NCBI GenBank assembly: GCA_963728855.1
Contig: CAVSLN010000013.1
Coordinates: forward strand, 1-64,000
Direction: 5' to 3'
DNA from: AC-43 sp963728855
GTDB lineage: Bacteria > Actinomycetota > Actinomycetes > Mycobacteriales > Micromonosporaceae
DNA length: 64,000 bases
Below are positions 9,520-18,037 of this stretch, one piece after another. The notes beneath the pieces were generated by a model. It had not been told where the DNA came from. It ran no database searches and was given only the letters and a program-made list of their open reading frames with translations. The number at the start of each line of letters is the position of its first letter. Position 1 is the first letter of the stretch. A program made the translations under genes and the position numbers.

Positions 9520-9614
9520 TCACCGGAAGTCGTGCCTGCCCTATCTGGCAGCCATTGCGGCGTGCCCCACCGATACTCGGGCTCATGACATACCGCAGCC
9601 TTGCCAGGGCCGTG
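9520..9614. repeat. Direct repeat copy A flanking the amidohydrolase gene
   Basis: Imperfect direct repeat of 10990-11094. Shared blocks are TCAC(C/T)GGAAGTCG, GCCTG(C/T)CC, AGCC(A/G)TTGCGGCG and ACATACCGC followed by GGGCC(G/A)TG, in the same order and orientation. The copies bracket the amidohydrolase gene. Confidence 0.6.
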
Positions 9615-9643
9615 CTACCGGCCGGATTCCGTGTTCCGGGCCA

Positions 9644-10867
9644 TCATGAGATGGGTTCCCCGTTGAGGACGACGGCGGCGACCTGGGTCAGGGCGGTGAC
9701 GTCGGTGAGCGGGTCACCGTCGACGATCAGGAGGTCCGCGTCGTGGCCTGGCCGGATAGTTCCTTTACGGTGACCCAGTCCGCACACCTCGGCGGCAACC
9801 GACGTCGCGGAGGCCAGGGCGTCGGCGGGTGCCATGCCGCCCACGACGAGATGCGCGATGGCCTGGGCGAGCACACCGTGTGGTTTGCCGGGGTTGATGC
9901 CACCGTCGGTGCCGGACACCAGCCGCACTCCCGCACTGTGCAGCGCGGCGATCTTCTGATAGCGCGTTTCCTGGGTCAGGCCCGACAGGCGCAGGATTTC
10001 CATCAGCTGCGGCGGCGTTTTTTTCGCACCCGGCGCGCTGCCCAGCGTCGGGCAGACGGCGATCTGGCGCTCGGCGAGCACGGCGATCACGTCCGGCGCG
10101 AACTGGAACCCGGCGTCGGTCATGAACGTGCAGTGCTCGATCCCGTCCACGCCAGCGGTGAGGGCGTCGCGGATGGCGGCCAGTGGATGCGCATGGGCGG
10201 TGACGGTCAGCCCGGCGTCGTGGGCCTCGGCCACGACCACCGCCATATCCTCGACGCTGTACCGCGCCTGGGTCATGGATGTGCCGGCGGTCATCGCCCC
10301 ACCGCTTGCCATGATCTTGATCAGGTCGGCGCCGCGGGTTGCCCGCTCGCGTACGGCGGCGCGCAGGGCTACCGCACCGGTGGCTTCACCGCCCATGTTC
10401 GCGCAGTGGCCCTGTGGGGTGGTGATCGGCGGTCCGGAGGCAACGATGGTGGGTGCCACCGCACCGGCATGCTTGGACCGCCAGTCGACCACCGCGTAGT
10501 TGCGGTCGCCGAGGTCCCGCACGGTCGTCACGCCGCAGGACAGGTTTACCTGAAGGGTTTGCTCGATGACCCGGTCGCAGTCGTCGGCCGTGTAGTCGGC
10601 CAGCCGGTCCAGGGCTCTTGGCCCTGAGTCGGCCAGAAGATGCACGTGCGCGTCGATGAGTCCCGGTAGGGCAGTCGCGGTGGGCTGGTCGAGGACGCGG
10701 CACCCTTGCGGAATGTCAGCGGTCGCCGGCTCGATGCCGATGATCCGACCGTCGGCGACGAAGACCACGCCCGCACCGGCCACAACCCGCCGACCATCGA
10801 AGACCTGCTTCACTCGGATCGCGAGCACGGCGAGTCCTCCGAATCGGGTTGCCTTCAGTTTGCGCAT
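9644..10867 (-). CDS. Amidohydrolase-family protein (imidazolonepropionase/Xaa-Pro dipeptidase-like)
   Basis: A 407-residue metal-dependent amidohydrolase. Motifs: the D-x-H-x-H strand (LIDAHVHLL), a candidate carboxylated lysine in ADLIKIMASGG, metal histidines in VTAHAHPL and GIEHCTF, and the catalytic Asp in VSGTDGGI. The C-terminal strand GTIRPGHDADLLIVDGDPL is the usual beta-sandwich return. The group includes prolidase-like and imidazolone hydrolases; the substrate cannot be read from sequence. The start is the ATG at 10867 (MRKLKATRF), because the open frame extends 63 codons further without family similarity. A near-repeat of about 100 bp flanks the gene on both sides, so it may have moved or been duplicated as a unit. 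Confidence 0.85.
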   Translation of the reverse strand: MRKLKATRFGGLAVLAIRVKQVFDGRRVVAGAGVVFVADGRIIGIEPATADIPQGCRVLDQPTATALPGLIDAHVHLLADSGPRALDRLADYTADDCDRVIEQTLQVNLSCGVTTVRDLGDRNYAVVDWRSKHAGAVAPTIVASGPPITTPQGHCANMGGEATGAVALRAAVRERATRGADLIKIMASGGAMTAGTSMTQARYSVEDMAVVVAEAHDAGLTVTAHAHPLAAIRDALTAGVDGIEHCTFMTDAGFQFAPDVIAVLAERQIAVCPTLGSAPGAKKTPPQLMEILRLSGLTQETRYQKIAALHSAGVRLVSGTDGGINPGKPHGVLAQAIAHLVVGGMAPADALASATSVAAEVCGLGHRKGTIRPGHDADLLIVDGDPLTDVTALTQVAAVVLNGEPIS

Positions 10868-10989
10868 CGTAACGCTCGACCATGCCGCCGACCGGGCGGC
10901 CGCCCCGTGCCCGGCGATGCGGTCCACGGAGACGATGGGTGGGCAGGCACGGTCCACCGTCACGGTCATTGGATTCGACACCCGAATGG

Positions 10990-11094
10990 TCACTGGAAGT
11001 CGCGCCTGTCCCGTTCTGTTTAGCCGTTGCGGCGCGCCAATCCAATCCAGCACCAATCAGGACATACACATACCGCGACTTTGTCGGGGCCATG
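10990..11094. repeat. Direct repeat copy B flanking the amidohydrolase gene
   Basis: Partner of the repeat at 9520-9614. It lies upstream of the amidohydrolase start. Copy B is about ten bases longer because of small insertions in the middle. Confidence 0.6.
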
Positions 11095-11329
11095 GGCGGC
11101 CACCCCGGCGCGTGGCGGGCAGCCTACCGTCAGATGACGCGCGCGGGTCTGGATTACCGACCCGAGTCACGTCTTCAGCATTACGCCGAACGTCCATCGG
11201 CGAAACGGCTCATGACCTGCGACGTCGGGTTGCACCGCACGCTCGTAGCCGCGAGTCGCGTGGCTGGGGGGTTCGCCGGCGGACGTCCGACTTTGCCGAA
11301 TTGAGGTTGCTCTACAGGCTCTTTGCAAG

Positions 11330-11760
11330 ATCGACGACTCACGAGCGGTGTCGGCGCAAGTCGGATGTCAGCCTTGAACAGGCCGATGATCTGGCGCCGG
11401 CGGCGATCCGCATCGTCTATCTCACCCTGCGCCACACCCGCTCCCGTTGCGATCCGCGAGCGGACGTTGATGACCGTGTCGGTGAGTTCCCGAGCCGGTC
11501 CTGAGACTGCCGCATCGCCGAGAACGTTTATCGGGGCAGTGGCGGCGTACAGATTGGCGTCCTCCTCGCCGGGGGAGAATGCCTCCAGCGCCATGCCGTA
11601 GCGGCAGGCCACGCCGATGCCCGCCCCCGGGCGTCCCCGGCCAACAGCAGCGACGAGTCGATCCCGAAGCCGGCCAGGGCCCGCGACAGCCGCAGCGCGG
11701 ACAGTTGGGCGTCACCCGGTTCGAGCACACCGACGTTATGCGACCTGTCAACGTGTTCCA
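11330..11760 (-). pseudogene. Frameshifted fragment, possibly of a family-4 glycosyltransferase N-terminus
   Basis: Two minus-strand frames join to give VGVLEPGDAQLSALRLSRAL, AGFGIDSSLLLAGDA and then RYGMALEAFSPGEEDANL. This resembles the donor-site N-terminus of GT4 glycosyltransferases (first helix plus GIDSSLLLAG). The sequence after ANLYAAT no longer fits that family, so a second gene piece or random sequence may be joined. At least one frameshift lies near 11600. No start or ribosome site is supported. The assignment is tentative. Confidence 0.4.
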
Positions 11761-12048
11761 CGCCGTTGTGTCTCATGGGCTCGGTGGAACCATCGCACAG
11801 GCAGTATCTGGCTGCGATGGCCATGATCGGACCGACCAGGATGGATACCTCGCCCACATACCACGGCCCAGCCACAGCCTCAAGCTGTCACCACCCTGGG
11901 TGTTGTCCGAGTCTGCGGCGGCGCGGACAGGCTTCGGTCGACGCGTTTCGCGGCACCGTTAACGTCTACTCCGCCCGCGATGGCCCCTGCGGGCTGCGGG
12001 CCCAGGTGGGCCAATGCCTGTGCGTTCTCGGTGACGCGGCGGAACACG

Positions 12049-12985
12049 TCACGGCGTTGGGTCTGTGCCGGAACCTTCGGCCTTTTCCCAGTGGTCGATG
12101 GTTGCCCGGGTCCGTTGGATGTCTGGGTGCTGCGGCTCGAGCGTCCGTTCTTGGCCGGCCAGGACGGAGTGGAGCTCGGCGATGGCACGAGTCCGCCAGC
12201 CGCGTCGGGCGAGGACCTCGGCGAGCCAGTATCGGCTGGCCAACGTGCCTGGGTGGTCGTGCCCGAGCACCCAGGTGCGGGCCGCCACGACGACCCGCAG
12301 CTCGATCTCGGCCTGTTCGTGGGCGCCCCGGTGGACGAGGACCTCGGCCAGGCCCTGGTGTGCGTCCAGCGTCCACGGGTGTTCCGGACCGAGGACTTCC
12401 CGGGCGACGACGAGCACCGCACGGTACTCCGTGTCGGCCTGCTCGTAGCGCTGCTGTCGGGCCAGCACGTCAGCGATGTTGTGTTTCGTGGCCAGGGTGT
12501 TGGAGTGGCGCTCCCCGAGCGTTCGCCGCTGCCGGGCCAGCACCGCACGGTACTGCGTCTCGGCCTGCTCGTAGCATCCGCGGTGGGCCAGTGTGAGGCC
12601 GATGTTCGAGCCGGTGAGCAGGGTTTCCTGCGAGTCGTCGCCGAGCACCCGCCGCTGGATGGCGTACACGGCCCGGACTCGGCCTCGGCCTCCTCGTACC
12701 GGCCTTGCTCGCGCAGCACATCAGCCTGGCTTGCCCGGCTGATGAGTGTGTCACGATGCTCGGCGCCCGACACCCTGGTACGGACCGGCACCAGCGCCGC
12801 ATACTCGCGACCGGCCTCACGAAAGCGTCCCAGTTCGGCGAGCGCAGTTGCGATGTGGTGGCGCGCGTCGAGGTGTTGCGGGTGCTCCGCGCGCAGCCGC
12901 CGGGCGCACATCTCGGCGGTTGCCGTCGCGAGGCTATGGCCAGTAAATGGGTGCCCGGCCCGCAGCAGTTGCGCCTCACCGAAAG
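12049..12985 (-). pseudogene. Tetratricopeptide-repeat (kinesin-light-chain-like) protein, 5'-truncated and frameshifted
   Basis: The minus strand encodes at least five TPR units of the 42-residue kinesin-light-chain type: HHIATALAELGRFREAGREY, NIGLTLAHRGCYEQAETQYR, NIADVLARQQRYEQADTEYR, GLAEVLVHRGAHEQAEIELR and YWLAEVLARRGWRTRAIAEL. The reading frame shifts once near 12680 (frame of 12911 into frame of 12669). Such domains form the sensor half of actinomycete AAA/NB-ARC TPR proteins, whose ATPase N-terminus would lie upstream; that part is absent. At about 12945-12985 the TPR frame runs straight into the remnant of a different gene, the secreted protein at 12975-13654, indicating a deletion fusion. 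Confidence 0.8.
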
Positions 12986-13654
12986 GTCCGGGCGCTCTGC
13001 GCGCCCAGCCCGTCGCTTTCCGCGGCGGAGATCGGTGGGGTGTTGATCGACCCGGTCGCCTTGTTCGAGGCGGTCAGGTCCGTGGCCGGCCCCCAGGCGC
13101 TGCCGACAACGCGCGGATCGACAGGACCGGGTGGGTACCGCCCTGCGCCAGGTCATAGATGATCAACAGGTCACCGGCGGTGCGTACCGGGGGACCCCGT
13201 TGGCCGACAGGGTGTTGCTCTGGTTGAACTCGAAGTCCATGTTCGTGGTGCCGGACGGCTCCTGGACCCGCGACCAGAACAGGTTCAGGAACCCGCCGCT
13301 GGTCGAGCCCTCCTGGTAGACGCCGAAGAACTTCAGGTCGCTCTTGTTCGGCGGGATGCTGCCGTCGACCACGGACGGCACCGCCGTGTCTTCCTTGGTG
13401 CCCTGGCCGAATGACTCGTCGGTCGGGCCGCTGGTGGTGTCCTGTTTCCGGATCTCGGTGACGTTCGCCCAGTCGATCGACGGCGCCGGGTCATCGGCCC
13501 GCAGGTTCGCATCCGTGTCGATCTCGAAGTTGCTGCCCGGCAGGCTTACTTCGGGATGCGACGCGAACGCCGCCGACGGGATGAACAGGCAGGCCGCCGC
13601 GAACGCCGCGACGATCAGCCTCGCACCGATCCTCCGCTGCCACGGCCGGTGCAC
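12975..13654 (-). pseudogene. Secreted prealbumin-fold/pilin-like surface protein, N-terminal part, multiply frameshifted
   Basis: It starts at the GTG at 13654 with a signal peptide (RRIGARLIVAAFAAACLFIP, cleavage near AFA). Then follow FEIDTDANLRADD, PSIDWANV, SFGQGTKEDT and MDFEFNQSNT, the N-terminal domain of large actinomycete surface proteins that usually go on to SpaA/prealbumin-like domains and an LPXTG or membrane anchor. The frame breaks at about 13190 (a base missing in a C run), where LLIIYDLAQGGTHPVLSI continues. It breaks again near 13110, where GSAWGPATDLTASNK continues. A third break near 12975 has an extra T before GEAQ. The rest of the gene is lost at the junction with the TPR remnant. 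It is non-functional. Confidence 0.75.
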
Positions 13655-14098
13655 CGAAGCAGCATCGAGGCATTTAACGGAAATGACATTTCGCCCCCTA
13701 CAGCATTGCGAGGAGCGCCTGACCGCGTCGGCCAATAGCCACCACCGCTACCGGCCGCCCTCCAAAAGACGCGGTCGACACGCAGGCCTGCGGCCATCCT
13801 AGAATGGAATTCGGATTCCGAGAGCAGCCAGCAGCGGGTGTCAGATACCCGACCGGACCGGCGTTTTCCGACAACGGCCACCGGGCGATCATTTAGCGTT
13901 TCAGCACGGAGCCGACCCAACAAGTCCTCACCCACCTTTTGTCGCAAGTAGGGAAAAGTCAGCATTCGGGCCGAGGTCGTCCGGCAGTACGGCCAGCAAG
14001 TGCGAATATGGAGAGGGTTCGATAGGCGTCCGGGTAATTCGGAGACGCGGCCAGCGGGTGATAGCCTGCCCCCCTAGGCCGTACTCGAGGAGGGCGCA
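13655..14098. other. Intergenic region between divergent genes
   Basis: About 440 bases without a convincing gene. It holds the upstream region of the secreted pseudogene (minus) and of the small gene at 14099 (plus). Confidence 0.45.
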
Positions 14099-14392
14099 AT
14101 GAGCTTTATCCAGATCATTGAATACGAGACGGACCGTGCCGACGAAATGAAGGCGCTCGGTGATGCCCGGATGGCCCAGATGCCCGAACCCCCGGCCGGG
14201 TTCCGGCTCGTCGTCACGCAAGACCGCGACCACCCCAACCGCTACTTCACGATTATCGACTTCCCCTCTTACGAGGACGCGATGCAAAACAGCGCACAAC
14301 CGGAGACGGACGCGTTCGCCAAGGAGATGGCCGCGCTGTGCACCAGCGGCCCGCGCTACTACAACCTCGACGTCCAGCTCACCGTGCCGTAG
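14099..14392 (+). CDS. Small dimeric alpha/beta-barrel (ABM-like) hypothetical protein
   Basis: A 97-residue protein of ferredoxin-like (dimeric alpha-beta barrel, ABM-like) appearance: strand FIQIIEYETD, helix DEMKALGDARMAQMP, strand FRLVVTQDRDHPNRYFTIID, helix YEDAMQNSAQPETDAFAKEM and a final strand YYNLDVQLTV. Such small proteins are often monooxygenase-like or ligand-binding dimers, but no catalytic residue can be named. A strong GAGGAGG lies five bases before the ATG. It is monocistronic and ends at a bidirectional hairpin at 14450. Function unknown. Confidence 0.8.
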   Translation: MSFIQIIEYETDRADEMKALGDARMAQMPEPPAGFRLVVTQDRDHPNRYFTIIDFPSYEDAMQNSAQPETDAFAKEMAALCTSGPRYYNLDVQLTVP

Positions 14393-14449
14393 CCGCGGCG
14401 CCTCGGACCCGGTCCTCGGGTAAGCCGCAAGCCTGGTCCGACATCCACA

Positions 14450-14491
14450 GAAGGCCGCTGACACGGCATTGGCGCCATGTCAGCGGCCTTC
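14450..14491. terminator. Bidirectional hairpin terminator
   Basis: A perfect 14-bp inverted repeat (GAAGGCCGCTGACA at 14450-14463 and its complement at 14478-14491), extended inward by G-T and G-C pairs. It sits between the convergent genes ending at 14392 (+) and 14532 (-). There is no long T tract, as usual in actinomycetes. Confidence 0.8.
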
Positions 14492-14531
14492 ACGGGCCCG
14501 GCCGACGCGATCAACTATGTTTGGTCAAAGG

Positions 14532-15037
14532 TCAGGAACAGGTGAAGCTCGGCTTGTCGAAGCTGACCGCGACCTCGCCGTTGGCGTTCAGCGCAAAATG
14601 CGTCACATCGTGGCCCACGACGCTGGAACCGTCGGGAGCGAAAAGGCGAAGGCTGAGGGTGAACGTCGTGTTGGCGTTCTTTTCGTTGACGTTGAAGTTT
14701 CCCCACGCGGTGGCGTGTCCGGTGTAGGTAACGCCGGACCACGTGACCGTGACCTTGCCGGTCTCCGTGAACGTCGCCCACACCTCGTCTTCTCGTCTTC
14801 GCCGGGGAAGAACGTGATGTGCTCGACGGCGTTGCCGTCGAAGACCGCCACACCGGGCGCTCCCGTGCACGGGTTGAACGCCTGGTCGTCGGTAAAGGTT
14901 CCGTGCTGGTTCTCCGTGATGCTGACGGTGTGCCCGGTGCCGCCGGCATCAGCGAACGCCGGCGCGCCGACCAGTCCGACGGCGGCAGCGGCGACGCCGA
15001 TGATCAGCCCGCGCCATAACGATCTTGTTCGTCTCAT
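14532..15037 (-). pseudogene. Secreted hypothetical protein disrupted by an 8-bp duplication
   Basis: It starts at the ATG at 15037 with a signal peptide (RRTRSLWRGLIIGVAAAAVG, cleavage near AFA). The mature part begins DAGGTGHTVSITENQHGTF and DQAFNPCTGAPG, then shifts frame at 14784-14799. The second frame carries VWATFTETGKVTVTW, HATAWGNFNVNEKNA and ends VSFDKPSFTCS. Removing one copy of the 8-bp tandem repeat restores a continuous product of about 166 residues (GEDE joined to VWATF). The product is a secreted beta-sandwich-like protein with one probable disulphide (Cys in NPCTG and C-terminal FTCS). I do not recognise a named family. Confidence 0.75.
14784..14799. repeat. 8-bp tandem duplication causing a frameshift
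   Basis: CTCGTCTT occurs twice in direct tandem (14784-14791 and 14792-14799). Deleting one copy rejoins the two coding frames of the secreted protein gene, so this is the disrupting mutation. Confidence 0.85.
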
Positions 15038-15099
15038 CGTGCATTCTCTTTCTGTAGACGCAACGTTGCGGGCAGGGCTGAGCGCAAAGTCGTTTCGGC

Positions 15100-15590
15100 T
15101 GTCCATGGTGCGTTTTTCGGGGATGCTGGCAGGCCGAGGAGCCGGAAGAGTAGGCGTGGGTCGTTTCTGATGCGTCGGATGGTGGCGGCTATTTTGGTGT
15201 AGCCGGCTTGGCGGATCAGCCCGATCACGAGGTTACGGATCGTGGCCATGACCCGGGGGCGGGAGCCGGTCCGAACCCGGGAGGCATCCTCACGGAACGT
15301 GACGTCCCGCACCCAATGGATCTTGTTTCGATGGCCCAGTGGCAGCGGACGTAGGTGGCCAGGTGCACCGGTGCGGCTTCGCGATCGGACAGGCTGGTCA
15401 CGCCGAGGACGGCCACCGCGGTGTGGACCTGCACCTTGCGGTATTTGCGGCTTCGTTTGGTGCGTTTGCGGACGGTGCGGGTGGTGTACCGCTCGATCAA
15501 GAACACTTGCGCGGCGTGCGGGAAGCCCAGGTCCGGTGGTGCGGGGAGGACCCGGATGGTGCGTCGTTCCCGACGCCCGTGCCCGGTGTC
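15100..15590 (-). pseudogene. ISAs1-family transposase, C-terminal half
   Basis: The minus strand encodes HGRRERRTIRVLPAPPDLGF, AAQVFLIERYTTR, VLGVTSLSDREA, VRCHWAIETRS and, after a frameshift near 15320, HWVRDVTFREDASRVRTGSR, MATIRNLVIGLIRQAGYTKI. This is the C-terminal half of an ISAs1-type DDE transposase, including the second half of the catalytic core (W-x-I-E-x...H-W-V-R-D). The N-terminal half does not continue on this strand; its middle part is found on the opposite strand directly adjacent (15595-15790). The element is dead. Confidence 0.8.
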
Positions 15591-15594
15591 TGTA

Positions 15595-15790
15595 GTGGTG
15601 TGGCGGTGGGTGTTCACCATGGACGCCGGGCATACCGTGCGCTCCCACGCCACGTTCATCACCGAACAACTGCTCGCCCACTACGTGATGATTGTCAAGG
15701 AGAACACTCCGGGGTTGCTCGCCCGCCTGGATGCCCTGGACTGGGCCGCCGTCCCGGTCGCGGTCGGGCCGCGGCGCTGCACCGGGCCAG
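15595..15790 (+). pseudogene. ISAs1-family transposase, central fragment in inverted orientation
   Basis: The plus strand encodes VFTMDAGHTVRSHATFITEQ, LAHYVMIVKENTPGLLARLD and LDWAAVPVA. This is the central catalytic portion of an ISAs1 transposase (the D-A-x-H-T strand and Y-x-x-x-V-K-x-N-x-P), which should precede the C-terminal half on the same strand. Here the two halves meet head to head near 15595, so either an internal inversion or two overlapping insertions have occurred. The N-terminal 150 residues are missing. Confidence 0.75.
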
Positions 15791-15799
15791 CGGGGGCAG

Positions 15800-16586
15800 G
15801 CTGCTGGAGTGTTTCGCCGGCCGCCAGCACCGCCACCGCGGTATCCGCCGTGGTGGGCACCGACACGCCAGCAGACGGCGGTGCACCGCAGACGACGGCG
15901 GGCATGCAAGACTGACCGGGCAACGGGGCTCCTCGTAGGCAGGATTCTTGGTCGAACCCCGGTTACTAGCCCGGCCCCGTTGCCCCTACCCTCACCCCAC
16001 GCCCAGCGCCACCCAACCGTGATCACGTCGTGACCCACCCCGCGTGATCTATACCCACAGTGAGCGCGACGTGGGCGGCAGTCCCGTCCAGGACAACCCA
16101 ACCCGACCCTCAAGCGGCTACCGTGAGTGACACAGACCGACGACGGGTCCCAAGCCCGACCAACCCAAAGCGTCACCACAAGCCGGTAGGCGATAGTTCC
16201 TACCGCACCCTAAGCAACGCCCTTGACCTGCGCAAAAGACTTTGCGCCCAGCCCTGACGTTGCGGGTCTCGCAGAAAACGCTCGGGCCGTGACGTGCTCA
16301 CCCTTGTCCAGCCGGCGGGTCGACGAAGGCGCATGACGGATAATGGATAGCGATAACCGCACTTGGAATCAGGAGCTGGGTGCAACTATGGTCAGATCGT
16401 TGAGGCCATTCTGCGCGGTTCGGAAGTCTGACGTGGGCCGGCCACCTGTCGGACGTGCCTCATCACGTTTCGCGGGAACGGGATGCCGCCGCAACCAGCG
16501 AACTGCCGTTGTACGTATCCAACCAAGTATGTCTACGCGGACGGCGGCTTCGCGCCGTAGCGCTCGTCACGGTCGCGCGGTGAGTG
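15800..16586. other. Intergenic, no gene recognised
   Basis: No coherent coding frame is visible here. A short palindromic motif around 16020-16050 (GATCACGTCGTGA ... CGTGATC) may be an IS end or operator. The region lies beyond the 3' end of the FAD oxidoreductase gene. Confidence 0.4.
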
Positions 16587-18008
16587 TCAGCGGTTGAGCT
16601 CGGCCAGGGCCGCCCGGGCGGCGTGGTAGCCGCACATGCCGTGGACGCCGGCGCCGGGTGGCGTGGAGGCCGAGCAGAGGTACACGCCCGGTACACCGGT
16701 GCGGTAGGGATTGCGGGTGGTCCGGGGGCGTAGAAGGAGCTGTCGCGGGTCGTTGGCGCCGGCGGCGATGTCGCCGCCGACGTAGTTGGCGTTGTACGCG
16801 GCCAGCGCGCTGGTCGTGCGCGCGGCCCGGGCCCGGATCCGCTGCCGTACGCTCGGCGCGAACCGCTCGATCTGGTCCACGATCGCCTCGGTCGCGTCGC
16901 CGGTGTAGCCGGCGGGCACGTGCGCGTAGGCCCACACCGGGTGCAGGTCGCCGGCCGACCGGGACGGGTCGGCGAGGTACTGCTGCCCAACGAGGACGAA
17001 CGGCCGCCGGGGCATCCGGCCCGCGGCGACGTCGTCCTCGGCGCGGACGACCTCCGCCAGCGTCCCTCCTAAGTGGACGGTTCCGGCCCGGCGGCACGCT
17101 TCGTCGGACCAGGGGATGCCGCCTTCGACGGCGAGGTCCAGCTTGAACGCGCCCGGACCGTGGCGGTAGCGGCGGTACGCGCGGGCCACCCGCCCGGGCA
17201 GCCGGTCGCCCAGGATACGGGCGGCCGAGCCCGGCGCCACGTCGAGCATCACGATGTCCGCGGGGGGCAGCTGGGCGTACGCGTCGACGGTGATGCCGGT
17301 CTCGACGGTGCCGCCGCGCGCCTGCAGCAGCGACACCAGCGCATTGGTGATCGACTGTGATCCCCCTCGGGCGACCGGCCATCCGTAGGCGTGCCCCGCT
17401 GCGGCGAGGACCAGCCCGATCGAGCCCGACAGCGGGCTGCTCAGCGGCCGCAGCGCGTGCGCCGCAACCCCAGCGAACAGCGCCCGCGCCTGAGCGCCGC
17501 GCCACCGACGGGCCAGCACCGTGGCTGGTAGCAGCGCGTGTAGCCCGAACCGGCCCAGCCGCACCGGGTGGCGCGGAACGCGGAGCATCGGTCCGAGCAG
17601 CTCGCCCGCCAGCTCATCGAATCCGGACACCAGCGGGCCGAGAAGCCGACGCCACGCCACGCCGTCGGCGCCGAGCCGGGCCGTGGTCTCGTCCATCGAG
17701 CGCATGAGCACGGCGGCCGGCCCGTCGTCAAGCGGATGGGCGAGATCGACCGGCGGCCAGAGCCACTGCAGGCCGTGCTCGTGCAGGCTCCTCGAGCGTA
17801 GAAAGGGCGACGCGACGCCCATGGGGTGGAAGGCGGAGCATTCGTCATGGACCAGGCCGGGCATGGTCAGCTGCCCGCTGCGGGCGCCGCCACCGATGCG
17901 GTCGGCCGCCTCCAGCACGCTGACCCGGATTCCGGCGCCTGCGAGCGTGACGGCCGCCGCCAGACCGTTGGGACCCGACCCGACAACGACCGCAGTGATC
18001 ATGCCCAC
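16587..18008 (-). CDS. Phytoene-dehydrogenase-like NAD(P)/FAD-dependent oxidoreductase
   Basis: A 473-residue flavin amine-oxidase or phytoene-desaturase-type enzyme. The N-terminus holds the FAD-binding fold VVGSGPNGLAAAVTLAGAG with VLEAADRIGGGARS, and the C-terminus the second FAD contact GVYLCSASTPPGAGVHGMCG. The middle segment ARGGSQSITNALVSLLQ is the flavin/substrate helix of the CrtI-like group. Enzymes of this class desaturate, isomerise or saturate polyisoprenoid or lipid-like substrates; the actual substrate is unknown. It is the last gene of a four-gene minus operon, 29 bases after the DUF3556 gene, so it probably acts on a product made or held by the upstream proteins. The start is the ATG at 18008. 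Confidence 0.88.
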   Translation of the reverse strand: MGMITAVVVGSGPNGLAAAVTLAGAGIRVSVLEAADRIGGGARSGQLTMPGLVHDECSAFHPMGVASPFLRSRSLHEHGLQWLWPPVDLAHPLDDGPAAVLMRSMDETTARLGADGVAWRRLLGPLVSGFDELAGELLGPMLRVPRHPVRLGRFGLHALLPATVLARRWRGAQARALFAGVAAHALRPLSSPLSGSIGLVLAAAGHAYGWPVARGGSQSITNALVSLLQARGGTVETGITVDAYAQLPPADIVMLDVAPGSAARILGDRLPGRVARAYRRYRHGPGAFKLDLAVEGGIPWSDEACRRAGTVHLGGTLAEVVRAEDDVAAGRMPRRPFVLVGQQYLADPSRSAGDLHPVWAYAHVPAGYTGDATEAIVDQIERFAPSVRQRIRARAARTTSALAAYNANYVGGDIAAGANDPRQLLLRPRTTRNPYRTGVPGVYLCSASTPPGAGVHGMCGYHAARAALAELNR

Positions 18009-18037
18009 CTCCGCGAAGAGACGTGTACGGCGGGTAG

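Noticed and set aside
12005..13158. A 392-codon plus-strand frame
   Set aside because: It is antisense to clear TPR repeats and signal-peptide-bearing protein sequence on the minus strand.
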